Positions 52,977 to 61,852 are shown, counted from the stretch's first letter. The stretch: 64,000 nucleotides of DNA from Geothrix limicola (GCF_030268085.1 NZ_BSDE01000007.1:160664-224663), one strand, 5' to 3'. Numbers and translations are program-made. The notes: generated by a model from the letters alone, not told the origin.

Positions 52977-54872
52977 CTAGATCTCCAGGTAGGTGTGGAG
53001 ATCCCGCTCCTGCGTGAGGAGGCCGCGCAGGGCTTCTGCGGCGTCATTCTTCACGCTGGTCTTCCGCTTGGTCTGGGGCCCCTGGATGAGCACGCTGGGA
53101 TCGTAGTGGACGCTGCGGAGCACGTGATCCACCGTATCGCCCTTCACGATGTGCTGCACCTTGAAGGTGTCGTCCTCGTGGACGACGATGTGCGCTTCGT
53201 TGGGGGCGCCGAAGAGGTTGTGCCGCATGCCCAGGATGTCCTGGTAGGCGCCCGTGAGGAAGAAGGCCAGGTAGTAGGATTCGCCGCCCCGGGGCTCGTG
53301 GAAGGGCATCTCGTCGCGCACATCCTTCAGGTCGATGAACTTCTCCATCTTGCCGTCGCTATCGCAGGTGATGTCGCAGAGGGTGGCCGACAGTCCCGGC
53401 TTTTCCTTCAGGCGGTGGATGGGCATCACGGGGAAGAGCTGCTCGATGGCCCAGTGGTCGGGCATGGTCTGGAAGATGCTGAAGTTGGCGATGAGCTTAT
53501 CGGCCAGGCTCTTGTTGAGATCCTGGAATTCCTCGGGCACGTATTTCAGGCTCTTGCTGCTGAGGATGCGCGAGAGCTTGCGGCAGACTTCCCAGAAGAG
53601 CGTCTCGCCCTTGCTGCGGTCCTCCAGGCTCAGGTAGCCCAGGTTGAAGAGCGTGAGCAGCTCGTCCTTCTGGGTGATGGCGTCGTGGTACATCTCGGCG
53701 AAGTTCTTCACGGAGATGTTGTCGCGGGTGTAGGCCAGCTCCTTCAGGATCTGGGGTTCATTGCCCGTGAGCGTCACGGTGTACTTCGTGTGCGTGGTGT
53801 CGATGAGGCCGATGATGTCGACCACCACCACCTGGTGGTAGGCCACGATGGCGCGCCCGGATTCGCTGAGCAGATCCGGCATGGGCACCTGCTCCTGGGC
53901 GCAGATGTCCTTGGTGGTGTAGACCACGTCGGCGGCGTACTCGGCGATGGTGTAGTTCATCGAGCTGCTGAAGGTGGTCTTGGAACCGTCGTAGTCCACG
54001 CCGAGGCCGCCGCCCACGTTGAGGTAGCGGATGGGCACGCCCATCTTGCGGAGCTTGGCGTAGATGCGGGTGGCCTCCTTCATGGCCGACTTGATCTTGC
54101 GGATGTCGGTGATCTGGCTGCCGATGTGGAAGTGCAGCTCGATGACGCTGTCCAGCAGGTCGCGCTTCTCCAGCACCTCGATGGCGTCGAGGATCTCGCG
54201 CGTCGTCAGGCCGAACTTGGCGTGATCACCGGCGCTCGTCTCCCACTTGCCCGAGCCCTGGGCGTTGAGCTTGGCGCGCAGGCCGATGAGGGGCTCGACC
54301 TTGAGCTCCTTGGCCACCTTGAGGATGAGCGGCAGTTCGGTCATCTTTTCGACGGTGATGACCACCTTGCGCCCGGCCTTGCGGGCCAGCAGGGCCATGC
54401 GGATGAAGGATTCGTCCTTGTAGCCGTTGCAGAGCACGAGGGCTTCGGGGTGCAGGTCGATGCTGAGGGCGATCATCAGCTCGGGCTTGGACCCGGCCTC
54501 CAGGCCGTAGTGGTACTTGTTGCCGGCGCGGATGATCTCTTCGACCACTTCCTTGGTCTGGTTGGTCTTCACCGGGTAGACGCCCTGGTAGCCGCCCTCG
54601 TAGCCGAATTCGATGATGGCGTGGCGGAAGGCCTCGTTGACCTCGATCACCCGGTGCGCCAGCACCTGGGGGAAGCGCAGGTTCACGGGGGTGCGGATGC
54701 CCTTCTTCTTCAGGTGCTGGACGATCTCGTAGACGTCGCAACTGAGGGACTCGTCCTTCGTGGGCGTGATCTCCAGATGGCCCTTGGCATTGATGCCGAA
54801 GTAGCCGTTGCCCCACTCGCGGATGCCGTACAGGGTCGCGGCGTCCTGGACCGTCCAGTGCTTCATGGGCAT
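52977..54872 (-). CDS. speA: Biosynthetic arginine decarboxylase
   Basis: SpeA is a PLP-dependent fold-III decarboxylase that converts arginine to agmatine, the entry to putrescine and spermidine. The 631-aa protein has the PLP-lysine motif GVYPVKTNQ, HFHIGSQ, GGGLGVDYDG and the C-terminal PLP/substrate region (CDSDG, FFLTGAYQDILGMRHNLFG). AGGAGG is 8 nt from the ATG at 54872; a second ATG two codons later is possible. A good promoter lies upstream. No agmatinase or spermidine synthase gene is in the window. Confidence 0.97.
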   Translation of the reverse strand: MPMKHWTVQDAATLYGIREWGNGYFGINAKGHLEITPTKDESLSCDVYEIVQHLKKKGIRTPVNLRFPQVLAHRVIEVNEAFRHAIIEFGYEGGYQGVYPVKTNQTKEVVEEIIRAGNKYHYGLEAGSKPELMIALSIDLHPEALVLCNGYKDESFIRMALLARKAGRKVVITVEKMTELPLILKVAKELKVEPLIGLRAKLNAQGSGKWETSAGDHAKFGLTTREILDAIEVLEKRDLLDSVIELHFHIGSQITDIRKIKSAMKEATRIYAKLRKMGVPIRYLNVGGGLGVDYDGSKTTFSSSMNYTIAEYAADVVYTTKDICAQEQVPMPDLLSESGRAIVAYHQVVVVDIIGLIDTTHTKYTVTLTGNEPQILKELAYTRDNISVKNFAEMYHDAITQKDELLTLFNLGYLSLEDRSKGETLFWEVCRKLSRILSSKSLKYVPEEFQDLNKSLADKLIANFSIFQTMPDHWAIEQLFPVMPIHRLKEKPGLSATLCDITCDSDGKMEKFIDLKDVRDEMPFHEPRGGESYYLAFFLTGAYQDILGMRHNLFGAPNEAHIVVHEDDTFKVQHIVKGDTVDHVLRSVHYDPSVLIQGPQTKRKTSVKNDAAEALRGLLTQERDLHTYLEI

Positions 54873-54922
54873 CCGAGGGGCCTCCTCAAAATCGGGGCGG
54901 CCACCTTTGGCCGGAAGATTGT

Positions 54923-54951
54923 TTATATGGAAAAAAGCCCAACACTTCCAA
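54923..54951 (-). promoter_or_regulatory. Candidate sigma70-type promoter of speA
   Basis: On the minus strand TTGGAA (54946-54951) and ATATAA (54923-54928) are 17 bp apart, inside a short AT-rich gap between queG and speA. The start would be about 45 bp upstream of the speA ATG. Confidence 0.6.
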
Positions 54952-54959
54952 TGAAATTG

Positions 54960-55904
54960 TTAGGCGCCCAGGATCCGGCCTAAAGTCGCTCGCCAATGAC
55001 GGTCCCGAACCCGCCTCAGGGCGTTCCTCCGGGTGAGCTTCCGCCACTGGGCCGCGCCCCGGGGCAAATCCTCCGCAGACCGCGTGTGGAGCGGGCTCGG
55101 ACCACCCCAGAGGGCCGGGTCGCCCCAGAGGGGGGCCCGGTTCCAGGGGCAGGCCTCCTGGCAGGCATCGCAGCCCGCGGCCCAGCGGCTGCTGGCCAGG
55201 GCGGCGGCGATGTCGGGCGGCGGTTCGGTCTCGGTCTCGATGGTGTAGGTGGTGAGGCAGCGGGCCGGATCCAGACGGAAGGGCTCCAGGGCGTTCGAGG
55301 GACAGACGTCCAGGCAGGCGGTGCAGCTTCCGCAAAATTCCGTGACCACGGGTTCGTCCAGGGGCAGGTCCACGGACAGTAGCAACACGCCGAGGAAGCC
55401 CCAGGAGCCGCCCTTGCCGGCGATGAGGAGGGTGTGCTTGCCCTGCCAGCCCAGGCCGGCCCGGGCGGCCAGCTGGCGCTCCAGCAGCGGCGCCGTGTCC
55501 ACGCAGACCCGGCCTTCGAGTCCGGGCCAGCGGGCCTGGGCCGCCTCCAGCAGCCGGGTGAGGCGGGGCTTCAGGATCATGTGGTAGTCCATGCCCCAGA
55601 GATAGCGGCTCAGCTTGAGGCTGCCCGGGGCGGCGCCCGGTACCGCATCGGGCCGGGCATAGGGGAAGAAGCCCACGAGGGCCGTGCGGGCCTGGGGCCA
55701 GAGATTCCGGGGATCCATCAGGGTGGCGGGATCCAGATAGGGCAGCAGGGCGCCGCGTCCCTCCCGGAACCAGGCCTGGAGCCGTTCTTCCTCTTCGGCG
55801 AAGGGCGCGCAGGACGCGAAACCCGCCACGGCAAAGCCTCCGGCGAGGACCTCGTCGTGAAGCCAGGCCTTGAACGCCAGTGGATCCGGGTGTTCAACTG
55901 GCAC
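54960..55904 (-). CDS. queG: Epoxyqueuosine reductase
   Basis: QueG reduces epoxyqueuosine to queuosine in tRNA, the last step of queuosine synthesis, using cobalamin and two [4Fe-4S] clusters. The protein shows the cluster motifs CGSCTACLDVCP and GCDACQEACPWN, DTAPLLERQLAARAGLGWQGKHTLLI and PYARPDA near the N-terminal half. The start is taken as GTG at 55904 because GGAGGTGG lies 6-7 nt before it. The ATG at 55922, six codons upstream, would overlap the start codon of the divergent gene. About 314 aa. Confidence 0.93.
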   Translation of the reverse strand: MPVEHPDPLAFKAWLHDEVLAGGFAVAGFASCAPFAEEEERLQAWFREGRGALLPYLDPATLMDPRNLWPQARTALVGFFPYARPDAVPGAAPGSLKLSRYLWGMDYHMILKPRLTRLLEAAQARWPGLEGRVCVDTAPLLERQLAARAGLGWQGKHTLLIAGKGGSWGFLGVLLLSVDLPLDEPVVTEFCGSCTACLDVCPSNALEPFRLDPARCLTTYTIETETEPPPDIAAALASSRWAAGCDACQEACPWNRAPLWGDPALWGGPSPLHTRSAEDLPRGAAQWRKLTRRNALRRVRDRHWRATLGRILGA

Positions 55905-55920
55905 GTGAAGGCCACCTCCC

Positions 55921-56505
55921 ATGGATATCCTCACCCTCGAGCTGCTTGATGTCACGGTCTTCCAGGCTCTGCTGGAGCTGCGGGGCCTGCTGAACGACCA
56001 TCCCGGCGAGCCGTTGCGGATCCAGGGCGAAGATGACCTGGTGCGGGTGAACGTCAGCGGCTTTCTCGAGAAACAGGGCCGCACCGTCCGCCAGGTCCGG
56101 CAGGGCGCCTCCTGGGAACTGCACGTGGCCCAGGGGGCCCGCCCGGTTCCGCTGGCCTCGGCGGCGGCCCCTGCGCCTCCAGTGGCACCGACGCCGCGTC
56201 CGGTCCTGCTGCTGCGGGGGGCCTTCTCCCCCGGGGACAGGGCCCTGGGCAGACGTCTGCTCCTGGAAACCCTCTCTCATCTGGAATCGGGCACACCCTG
56301 GCTCTGCTTGGCCCACCAGGCCGTGGAACTGCTCGAAGACCCGCGGGCGATGGCCATCCTGGAAGGCCTGAAGGGCAGGGGCATCCCCGTGCACGTGTCG
56401 GCCTCCAGCCTGGCCTTCGGGGGCCAGGAGACGGGCGGGTTCGACGTGGTCCCCGACGAGGGATGGCAGAAGCTCCTCATCCGGGGCGGCGTAACCGTTC
56501 TGTAA
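55921..56505 (+). CDS. YedF-like (TusA/DsrE) protein lacking the usual cysteines
   Basis: A 194-aa protein with a TusA-like N-terminal domain (about 1-70) and, after an Ala/Pro linker, a DsrE/YedF-like C-terminal domain (about 94-194: VLLLRGAFSPGDRALGRRLLLETL, then EDPRAMAILEGLKGRGIPVHVSASSLAF). The TusA CPxP motif and the YedF CGTCL-type motif are both lost. The only Cys is C129. It is therefore not a normal sulfur carrier. It begins a plus-strand run with pgsA and starts almost on top of the queG leader. The ribosome site is weak. Confidence 0.7.
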   Translation: MDILTLELLDVTVFQALLELRGLLNDHPGEPLRIQGEDDLVRVNVSGFLEKQGRTVRQVRQGASWELHVAQGARPVPLASAAAPAPPVAPTPRPVLLLRGAFSPGDRALGRRLLLETLSHLESGTPWLCLAHQAVELLEDPRAMAILEGLKGRGIPVHVSASSLAFGGQETGGFDVVPDEGWQKLLIRGGVTVL

Positions 56506-56542
56506 ATGGCGTTAGGCTGGAAGTGGAGCCGAACGCCAGCCC

Positions 56543-57190
56543 ATGAACCTTCCGAACCTTCTCTCTCTTGCCCGGATCCTCATGGTTCCGGTCCTGGTCG
56601 TGGTCCTCATGACGAAGGTGACGAACCACGAAGTCATCGGCGTGGTGGTGTTCTGGGTGGCCTCGATCACGGATTGGCTGGACGGCTATCTGGCCCGCCG
56701 CTGGAAGCAGGTGACGACCCTGGGCAAGCTGCTGGATCCCCTGGCGGACAAGCTGCTGGTGGCCGGCGGGCTGATCTCACTGGTGGATCTGAACCTGGCA
56801 CCCGCCTGGATGACCTTCATCATCCTGGCCCGCGAGTTCGCCGTCACGGGGCTGCGCGGCATCGCCAGCGAGGAGGGTCTGACCATTCCCGCGGGCACCG
56901 TGGGCAAATGGAAGATGGGCTTCCAGGTGGCGGCCATCTCGTGCCTCATCCTGGGCCCGCGCCTCGACTACTGGCTGTACGAATGGACCCACAAGGAGAT
57001 CTTCCGCTTCTTCATCCAGCTCAACCGTCCCTACACCTTCTTCTGGGGCATGGGCGTGCTGCTGCTGTGGGGTGCCGTGATCCTGGCCATCTGGAGCGCG
57101 GTGTCGTACTTCCACGGCTTCTGGAAGGTGGTGGGACCGCGCATCATGGCCGAAAACAGCCATCTGACTGGACCAGGGGACACTGAATGA
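56543..57190 (+). CDS. pgsA: CDP-diacylglycerol--glycerol-3-phosphate 3-phosphatidyltransferase
   Basis: PgsA makes phosphatidylglycerophosphate, the precursor of phosphatidylglycerol and cardiolipin. The 215-aa membrane protein has the CDP-alcohol phosphotransferase signature DWLDGYLAR ... GKLLDPLADK with all four Asp. N-terminal MNLPNLLSLARI is typical. Its stop overlaps the next start (ATGA), tying it to a DUF502 membrane protein. Confidence 0.96.
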   Translation: MNLPNLLSLARILMVPVLVVVLMTKVTNHEVIGVVVFWVASITDWLDGYLARRWKQVTTLGKLLDPLADKLLVAGGLISLVDLNLAPAWMTFIILAREFAVTGLRGIASEEGLTIPAGTVGKWKMGFQVAAISCLILGPRLDYWLYEWTHKEIFRFFIQLNRPYTFFWGMGVLLLWGAVILAIWSAVSYFHGFWKVVGPRIMAENSHLTGPGDTE

Positions 57191-57801
57191 TCCGAAAGTA
57201 TCTCCTCGCAGGCCTTTTTACGCTGCTGCCGCTGGTGGTGACCCTCTGGATTCTCAAGGGCATCTTCACGGCACTGATCGGCATCTTCCGGGGACCCCTC
57301 ACCTGGCTGGCCCACCTGGTTCACGTGCCGGATCCGCCGACCTGGGCCCTGGCCTTATTCTCGGCCCTGGCCACCATGTTCCTGCTCCTGCTGGTGGGTG
57401 CCCTCGTGGGCAACTTCATCGGGCGCCAGGTGCTGGCCTGGCTGGACGAACTGATGATGCACGTGCCCGTGGTCAAGACGATCTATGGCGCGACCCGGCA
57501 GCTGATGGGCGCCATCCAATCGGGGCAGGGCGGCAGCTTCAAGGATGTGGTGCTCGTGGAGTGGCCCCACCCGGGGTCTTTCACGCTGGGGTTCGTGGCG
57601 AGCCGCGACTGCTCCTGGGCCATTCCCGACGGCCAGTCCATGGTGGCGGTCTACGTGCCCACCTCGCCCAACCCGACTTCCGGTTACGTGATCATGCTCG
57701 AGGCCTCGAAGATCCGGCCCGTGGCTCTGAGCGCCGACCAGGCCCTGACCTGGGCCGTCAGTGGCGGCGTGGTGGTGCCCGAAACGTCCCGCAGCCGCTG
57801 A
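57187..57801 (+). CDS. DUF502 family membrane protein
   Basis: A 204-aa membrane protein. Two helices near the N-terminus (RKYLLAGLFTLLPLVVTLWI and LFSALATMFLLLLVGALVGNFIG) are followed by the DUF502 motif HVPVVKTIYGATRQLM and a soluble C-terminal part (FTLGFVASR, VAVYVPTSPNPTSGYVIML). The family's role is unknown. It is translationally coupled to pgsA, which hints at a link with the lipid membrane. Confidence 0.93.
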   Translation: MIRKYLLAGLFTLLPLVVTLWILKGIFTALIGIFRGPLTWLAHLVHVPDPPTWALALFSALATMFLLLLVGALVGNFIGRQVLAWLDELMMHVPVVKTIYGATRQLMGAIQSGQGGSFKDVVLVEWPHPGSFTLGFVASRDCSWAIPDGQSMVAVYVPTSPNPTSGYVIMLEASKIRPVALSADQALTWAVSGGVVVPETSRSR

Positions 57802-57829
57802 GGCGGTCATTCATGCATGGAGGGTTCGC

Positions 57830-58579
57830 TTGAGCGCAGCGGAATCCCAGTTCAAGCCCCTCGACGGGAAACGGATCCTCGTCACGGGAGCGGGCAGCGG
57901 CCTCGGCCGCGCCGCCGCGCGGATGTTCTGCGAGCGCGGAGCGGAACTGATCCTGGTGGGGCGTCGCCTGGAGCCCCTTCGGGAAACCCTTCCCGAGGCG
58001 ATGTGCGTATCCCTCGACCATGCGGACGATGATGCCGTGGCCGCGTTTGCGCAGGCCTGCGCACCGCTGGATGGACTGTTCCTGGCGGCGGGTGAACTCC
58101 GCACGGGCTCGGTGGCCAGCACCTCCATCCGTGATTTCGATGCCGTGATGGCGGCGAACCTCCGCGGCCCCTGGTTGATGGCGCATCACCTGGATGCGAG
58201 GTTGAAGGAGGGCGCCAGCGTGGTGCTGGTGGGTTCCAACATCGGTATCCGCGCCATCCCGGACAGTGCCGCCTATAGCGTCGCCAAGGCCGGCATCCAC
58301 ATGCTCGCCAAGGTGCTGGCGCTGGAATGGGCACCGCGCCGGATCCGCTGCAACGCCATCGCGCCGGGACCGGTGCTGACGCCCATGGTGCAGGCAAGGC
58401 TGGCTGCCAGCGCGCACCCGGAAGAGGACCTGGCGCGCCTGGCGGCGGTGAATCCGTTGAAGCGCCTGGGCGCTGAATCCGACGTCGCCGCCCTCGCCGC
58501 CCACCTGTTGAGCGACGAGAGCAGCTGGACCACGGGGACCGTGATCACGATCGACGGTGGCGCCGACGCGGTCTACTAG
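57830..58579 (+). CDS. Short-chain dehydrogenase/reductase (FabG-like)
   Basis: A 249-aa SDR with TGAGSGLGRAAA (near 17-28), GRRLEP after beta2 suggesting NADPH, LAAGEL in place of NNAG, YSVAKAG active-site Tyr-Lys, and a C-terminus (WTTGTVITIDGGADAVY) typical of FabG-like enzymes. The NNAG motif change is notable. The start is a TTG at 57830 with GGAGGG 5 nt upstream; no ATG is available in a sensible place. It follows the DUF502 gene by 28 bp and is probably co-transcribed. Confidence 0.9.
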   Translation: MSAAESQFKPLDGKRILVTGAGSGLGRAAARMFCERGAELILVGRRLEPLRETLPEAMCVSLDHADDDAVAAFAQACAPLDGLFLAAGELRTGSVASTSIRDFDAVMAANLRGPWLMAHHLDARLKEGASVVLVGSNIGIRAIPDSAAYSVAKAGIHMLAKVLALEWAPRRIRCNAIAPGPVLTPMVQARLAASAHPEEDLARLAAVNPLKRLGAESDVAALAAHLLSDESSWTTGTVITIDGGADAVY

Positions 58580-58600
58580 GTTGTCGACCCGATGGGCGGC

Positions 58601-59158
58601 TCAGCTGGTGCTGACCTGGACATCCACCGGGTTCTTGAAGGTGTCGTAGATCGGGGAGGTCCTCAGCACCTGGGCGTGCAGCGCTTCGATCTGCTCCGGG
58701 GTTCCGTTGCAGTTGAGGTTGACCTTCACGCGGATCTGGGAAAGACCTGGACGGATGCTCTTGTCGAGCTCCATGAAGCCGCGCAGATCCGTATCCGTCT
58801 CGAGGTCAAAGCTGAGGCTGGCGATGTCGATGCCCATGGCCGAAGCGGTGTAGGCGTAGGTGACGCTCAGGCAGGAACTCAGGGCATGGAGGGCCGCTTC
58901 TCCTGCGTTGGGCGCGAGGTCCGTGCCGAGCAGGGCGGCGGGTTCATCGCCTTCGATGAAGAGCGGCGTCGCGCGTTTGTGGTTCATGCCCGCCCCATAG
59001 AGCGAATCGAAAGTGCTGTGGGAATGAGCACGGTTGATCCACTTGGCTTTGGATCTGAACTGGAACTTACCCAGGGCCGGATTGGCTTGCACGCGGGAGA
59101 CGAGGGCGTTGAGCTCCTCGACGTTCACGCCGTTGCGAAGGGTTGCGGTGTTGCCCAT
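58601..59158 (-). CDS. OsmC/Ohr-family protein
   Basis: A 185-aa OsmC-like protein. Recognisable parts are the N-terminal KFQFRSKAKWINRAHSHST and EPAALLGTDLAPNAGEAALHALSSCLSVTYAYTASAMGI with one Cys of the peroxidatic pair. The first Cys usually found in Ohr/OsmC is missing here (GTDLAPNAGE). A role in organic peroxide or lipid hydroperoxide defence is known for the family; with one Cys it may differ. GGAGGATCC precedes the ATG at 59158. Confidence 0.88.
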   Translation of the reverse strand: MGNTATLRNGVNVEELNALVSRVQANPALGKFQFRSKAKWINRAHSHSTFDSLYGAGMNHKRATPLFIEGDEPAALLGTDLAPNAGEAALHALSSCLSVTYAYTASAMGIDIASLSFDLETDTDLRGFMELDKSIRPGLSQIRVKVNLNCNGTPEQIEALHAQVLRTSPIYDTFKNPVDVQVSTS

Positions 59159-59304
59159 GGATCCTCCTGTGGGAAACGGCGTCCGCCGCCGCACAGCCTG
59201 CCCGCAGGCTGCCGCGATGGAAGCGCATAAGGACATCCACTCGGATACCTGGCTTTGTCGCCCAGGGTCCAGAGGATGAAGGCTCCCAACATGGGTCGGT
59301 TTGA

Positions 59305-59332
59305 GTTTGAATCAAGGTCGCAAAATTCAAAC
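59305..59332. promoter_or_regulatory. Inverted repeat upstream of the OsmC-like gene
   Basis: GTTTGAAT (59305-59312) and ATTCAAAC (59325-59332) are perfect complements around 12 nt, in the 185-bp gap between the MFS gene end and the OsmC-like gene (both minus strand). It could be an operator for the OsmC-like gene or a weak terminator for the transporter gene. Confidence 0.45.
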
Positions 59333-59343
59333 CAGCGGGCAGG

Positions 59344-60564
59344 TCATTCCACGAAGTCGAGATCGCGCCCGTGGGTTTCGGGCAGGCCCCAGAGGGCCAC
59401 GAAGGCCAGCGTGAAGCAGGCAGCCCCCACCAGCCAGGCCGATCCCACCAGGCCCATGCCCGTCCGGAAATAGAGGAAGCTCCCCGTGATGAGGGGGACG
59501 GCGCCGCGAACGAAGTTCGGCACGGTGGTGGCGACGGTGGCCCTGAGGTTGGTGCCGAACTGTTCGGCCGCCACGGTCACGAAAACAGCCCAGTAGCCGG
59601 TGGCGAGCCCCAGGTAGCCGGCCAGCAGGTAGAAGCATCCGGGCGTGAGGCCGCGCACGGCCAGGTAGAAGGCCACCCCGGCCAGGGCTCCGGCGACGAA
59701 CCATCCCACCACCTTCTTGCGGGTCTGCCAGGCCTGGCTGAGGAAGCCGCTGAGCACGCTGCCGAGGGTGATGCCGGTGTAGCAGAAGGCGACGGCCGTG
59801 CCGGCGTTCACCTTGCCGGTGACCTTCAGCACCGGCGCGAATTCCGGGGAGAAGGTGATGAGGATGCCCACCACGTACCAGGTGGGCAGGCCGATGAGGA
59901 TGCAGCGGAGGTAGCGGCCCAGCCGGTTCCAGTCGGTGAAAAGGCTGAGAAAGTCGCCGCGCGCGATGGTGGATTCATGCTTCTTCGAGAACATGAAGCT
60001 CTCGCGGATGCCCACGCGCAGGAAGAGCAGGGCCACGCCGAGTCCGCCGCCGATGGCGTAGGTCATCCGCCAGGGGAAGAAATCCCCCACGAGCTTGGCG
60101 GTGACGGCGCCGAAGATGCCCACCGCCGCCACGATGGCCGTGCCGTAGCCGCGCAGGTCCTTCGGCAGGATCTCCGAAACCATCGTGACCGCCGCGCCCA
60201 GCTCGCCCGCCAGACCCAGCCCGGCCGTGAAGCGCCAGAAGGCGTAGGCGGGCACGGTGTGGACGAAGGCGTTGGCGATGTTGGCGACCGAGTACAGCGC
60301 GATGCTGCCGAAGAGGGTGGAGAGCCGGCCCTTCTTGTCGCCGAGCACGCCCCAGAAGATGCCGCCGAGCAGCATGCCGGCCATCTGCCAGTTCAGCAGA
60401 CGCGCGCCGACTTCGATCTGCAGCGCCGGGGGGACGCCCAGGGCCGTGAGGCTCGGCTGGCGTACGATGGGGAAGAGCAGCAGGTCGAACATGTCGACGA
60501 AGTAGCCCAGGGCCGCCACGAGGACGGTCAGGTTGAGGACGGAGCGGATGCGTGTCTGATTCAT
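59344..60564 (-). CDS. Major facilitator superfamily transporter
   Basis: A 406-aa, 12-helix MFS transporter. It has the loop 2-3 motif GVLGDKKGRLST (family GxxxDRxGRR), an Arg/Glu pair in GLGLAGELGAAVTMVSEILPKDLRG as in the metabolite/H+ symporter (MHS) and AAHS groups, and a shorter cytoplasmic centre. Substrate is unknown. It is divergent from a glycerol-3-phosphate dehydrogenase-like gene with only 41 bp between, which suggests shared control, perhaps of a carboxylate or polyol. Confidence 0.92.
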   Translation of the reverse strand: MNQTRIRSVLNLTVLVAALGYFVDMFDLLLFPIVRQPSLTALGVPPALQIEVGARLLNWQMAGMLLGGIFWGVLGDKKGRLSTLFGSIALYSVANIANAFVHTVPAYAFWRFTAGLGLAGELGAAVTMVSEILPKDLRGYGTAIVAAVGIFGAVTAKLVGDFFPWRMTYAIGGGLGVALLFLRVGIRESFMFSKKHESTIARGDFLSLFTDWNRLGRYLRCILIGLPTWYVVGILITFSPEFAPVLKVTGKVNAGTAVAFCYTGITLGSVLSGFLSQAWQTRKKVVGWFVAGALAGVAFYLAVRGLTPGCFYLLAGYLGLATGYWAVFVTVAAEQFGTNLRATVATTVPNFVRGAVPLITGSFLYFRTGMGLVGSAWLVGAACFTLAFVALWGLPETHGRDLDFVE

Positions 60565-60605
60565 GATGGCTTCATTGAATCACAGGGACGCGGCACACTG
60601 CTTCC

Positions 60606-61835
60606 ATGTCCGACGCCTGGCCCACCCCTCCCGAAGGCCTTTGCACGCTGCCCGCGGTGATCGAGACGGAAGTCGCGATCCTCGGCGCCGGCATCCACGG
60701 CGCGGCCCTGGCCCGGGAACTGACGCTGCGCGGGGTGGCCTGCGCCCTCGTGGACAAGGGCGAGGTGGGCGGCGGCACCAGCCAATGGTCGAGCCAGCTG
60801 CTGCACGGCGGCATCCGCTACATGCTCACCGGCGACATTACCCAGATGCGCGAGGGGTTGATCGAGCGCGCCACCTGGGCCCGCATCGCCCCCCGCCGAT
60901 GCCGCTGGGAGGCCTTCTGGATGCCGCATCGGTTTCTGGTGGAAGGACTGGCCCACCGCTTCGGCATCGGCCTCTACGATCATTGGGGCGCCGACCGGCC
61001 GGGCTGGCCTCCTGAGCTCAAGCTCGGCCGGGTGCCACGTGCCACCTTCGAAGCCGATCCCCGCGCCGTGGGGGGGCCTTTCCGGGGCGCCACGGCCTAC
61101 GCCGACCTCATGACCTGGGATCGGGAACTCACGAAGGATCTCGCCGCCTCCAGCGGGGCCGTCCTCCTGGATGTCCACGAGCCCGAGACCTTCGAGGATG
61201 CGGGTGGAAACCTGACGACCCTGCATCTGCGCGATCGACGCGACGGCACGCTGAGACGCCTGAAGGCCCAGCGATGGGTCTTCGCGCTGGGTCCCTGGAC
61301 AGATAAGGCCATGGCGCGTTGGTTCGGCGAAACCCGGAAGCGCCTGCGCCTCTCCTCAGGTATCCACCTCTGGTTCGATGCCGTGGCCGGCTGCGAGCGG
61401 CCCTGGGCCATCCGGCGGCCCAAGGGGCGCATCCTCTTCGTGATCCCGCGGGATGGCCTGCTGCAGGTCGGAACCACCGAGCGCGAAGTCGAAGAGGGCT
61501 GGGTGCCCATCGTGGAGGCCGAGCGGGAGGAACTGTTCCAGGCCCTTGAAGCGAACCTGCCGGCCATTCCGTGGCGGCGCCTCCCGGTCCGCTCCGAGGA
61601 GCTGGGTGTGCGTCCCCTGGTGGCCTCCAGCGGCGATACCACCCACCTCAGCCGCGAGGCGGTGCTCGAGCGCCACGGACGATTCCAGAACCTCAGCCTG
61701 GTGCTGGGCGGAAAGCTCACCACGGCCCGGGCCCTCATGGACCGCCTGGCCACCGAACTCACCGGTCGCCCTTGCGCCGCCTCCAAGACCGAACCCCTGC
61801 GCCTTTGGGATGGACAGAATCCAGAGATCCGGTAG
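60606..61835 (+). CDS. GlpD-like FAD-dependent glycerol-3-phosphate dehydrogenase
   Basis: A 409-aa FAD oxidoreductase of the DAO fold. It has the dinucleotide motif AILGAGIHGAALARELTLRG and the GlpD-specific motif GTSQWSSQLLHGGIRYM, plus LFVIPRDGLLQVGTTE (GlpD: FxxPWxxxxLIGTTD) and GVRPLV. It ends after the FAD domain and lacks the C-terminal helical cap of normal GlpD (about 500-560 aa). It likely transfers electrons to quinone at the membrane face. Its stop codon overlaps the -10 of the tRNA-Arg promoter. Confidence 0.85.
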   Translation: MSDAWPTPPEGLCTLPAVIETEVAILGAGIHGAALARELTLRGVACALVDKGEVGGGTSQWSSQLLHGGIRYMLTGDITQMREGLIERATWARIAPRRCRWEAFWMPHRFLVEGLAHRFGIGLYDHWGADRPGWPPELKLGRVPRATFEADPRAVGGPFRGATAYADLMTWDRELTKDLAASSGAVLLDVHEPETFEDAGGNLTTLHLRDRRDGTLRRLKAQRWVFALGPWTDKAMARWFGETRKRLRLSSGIHLWFDAVAGCERPWAIRRPKGRILFVIPRDGLLQVGTTEREVEEGWVPIVEAEREELFQALEANLPAIPWRRLPVRSEELGVRPLVASSGDTTHLSREAVLERHGRFQNLSLVLGGKLTTARALMDRLATELTGRPCAASKTEPLRLWDGQNPEIR

Positions 61836-61838
61836 AAT
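61811..61838 (+). promoter_or_regulatory. Promoter of tRNA-Arg
   Basis: TGGACA (61811-61816) and TAGAAT (61833-61838) are 16 bp apart. Each is a one-mismatch sigma70 hexamer, and the start falls about 8 nt before the mature tRNA. The -10 contains the glpD-like stop codon TAG. Confidence 0.65.
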
Positions 61839-61852
61839 CATTCTTTCAGTGC

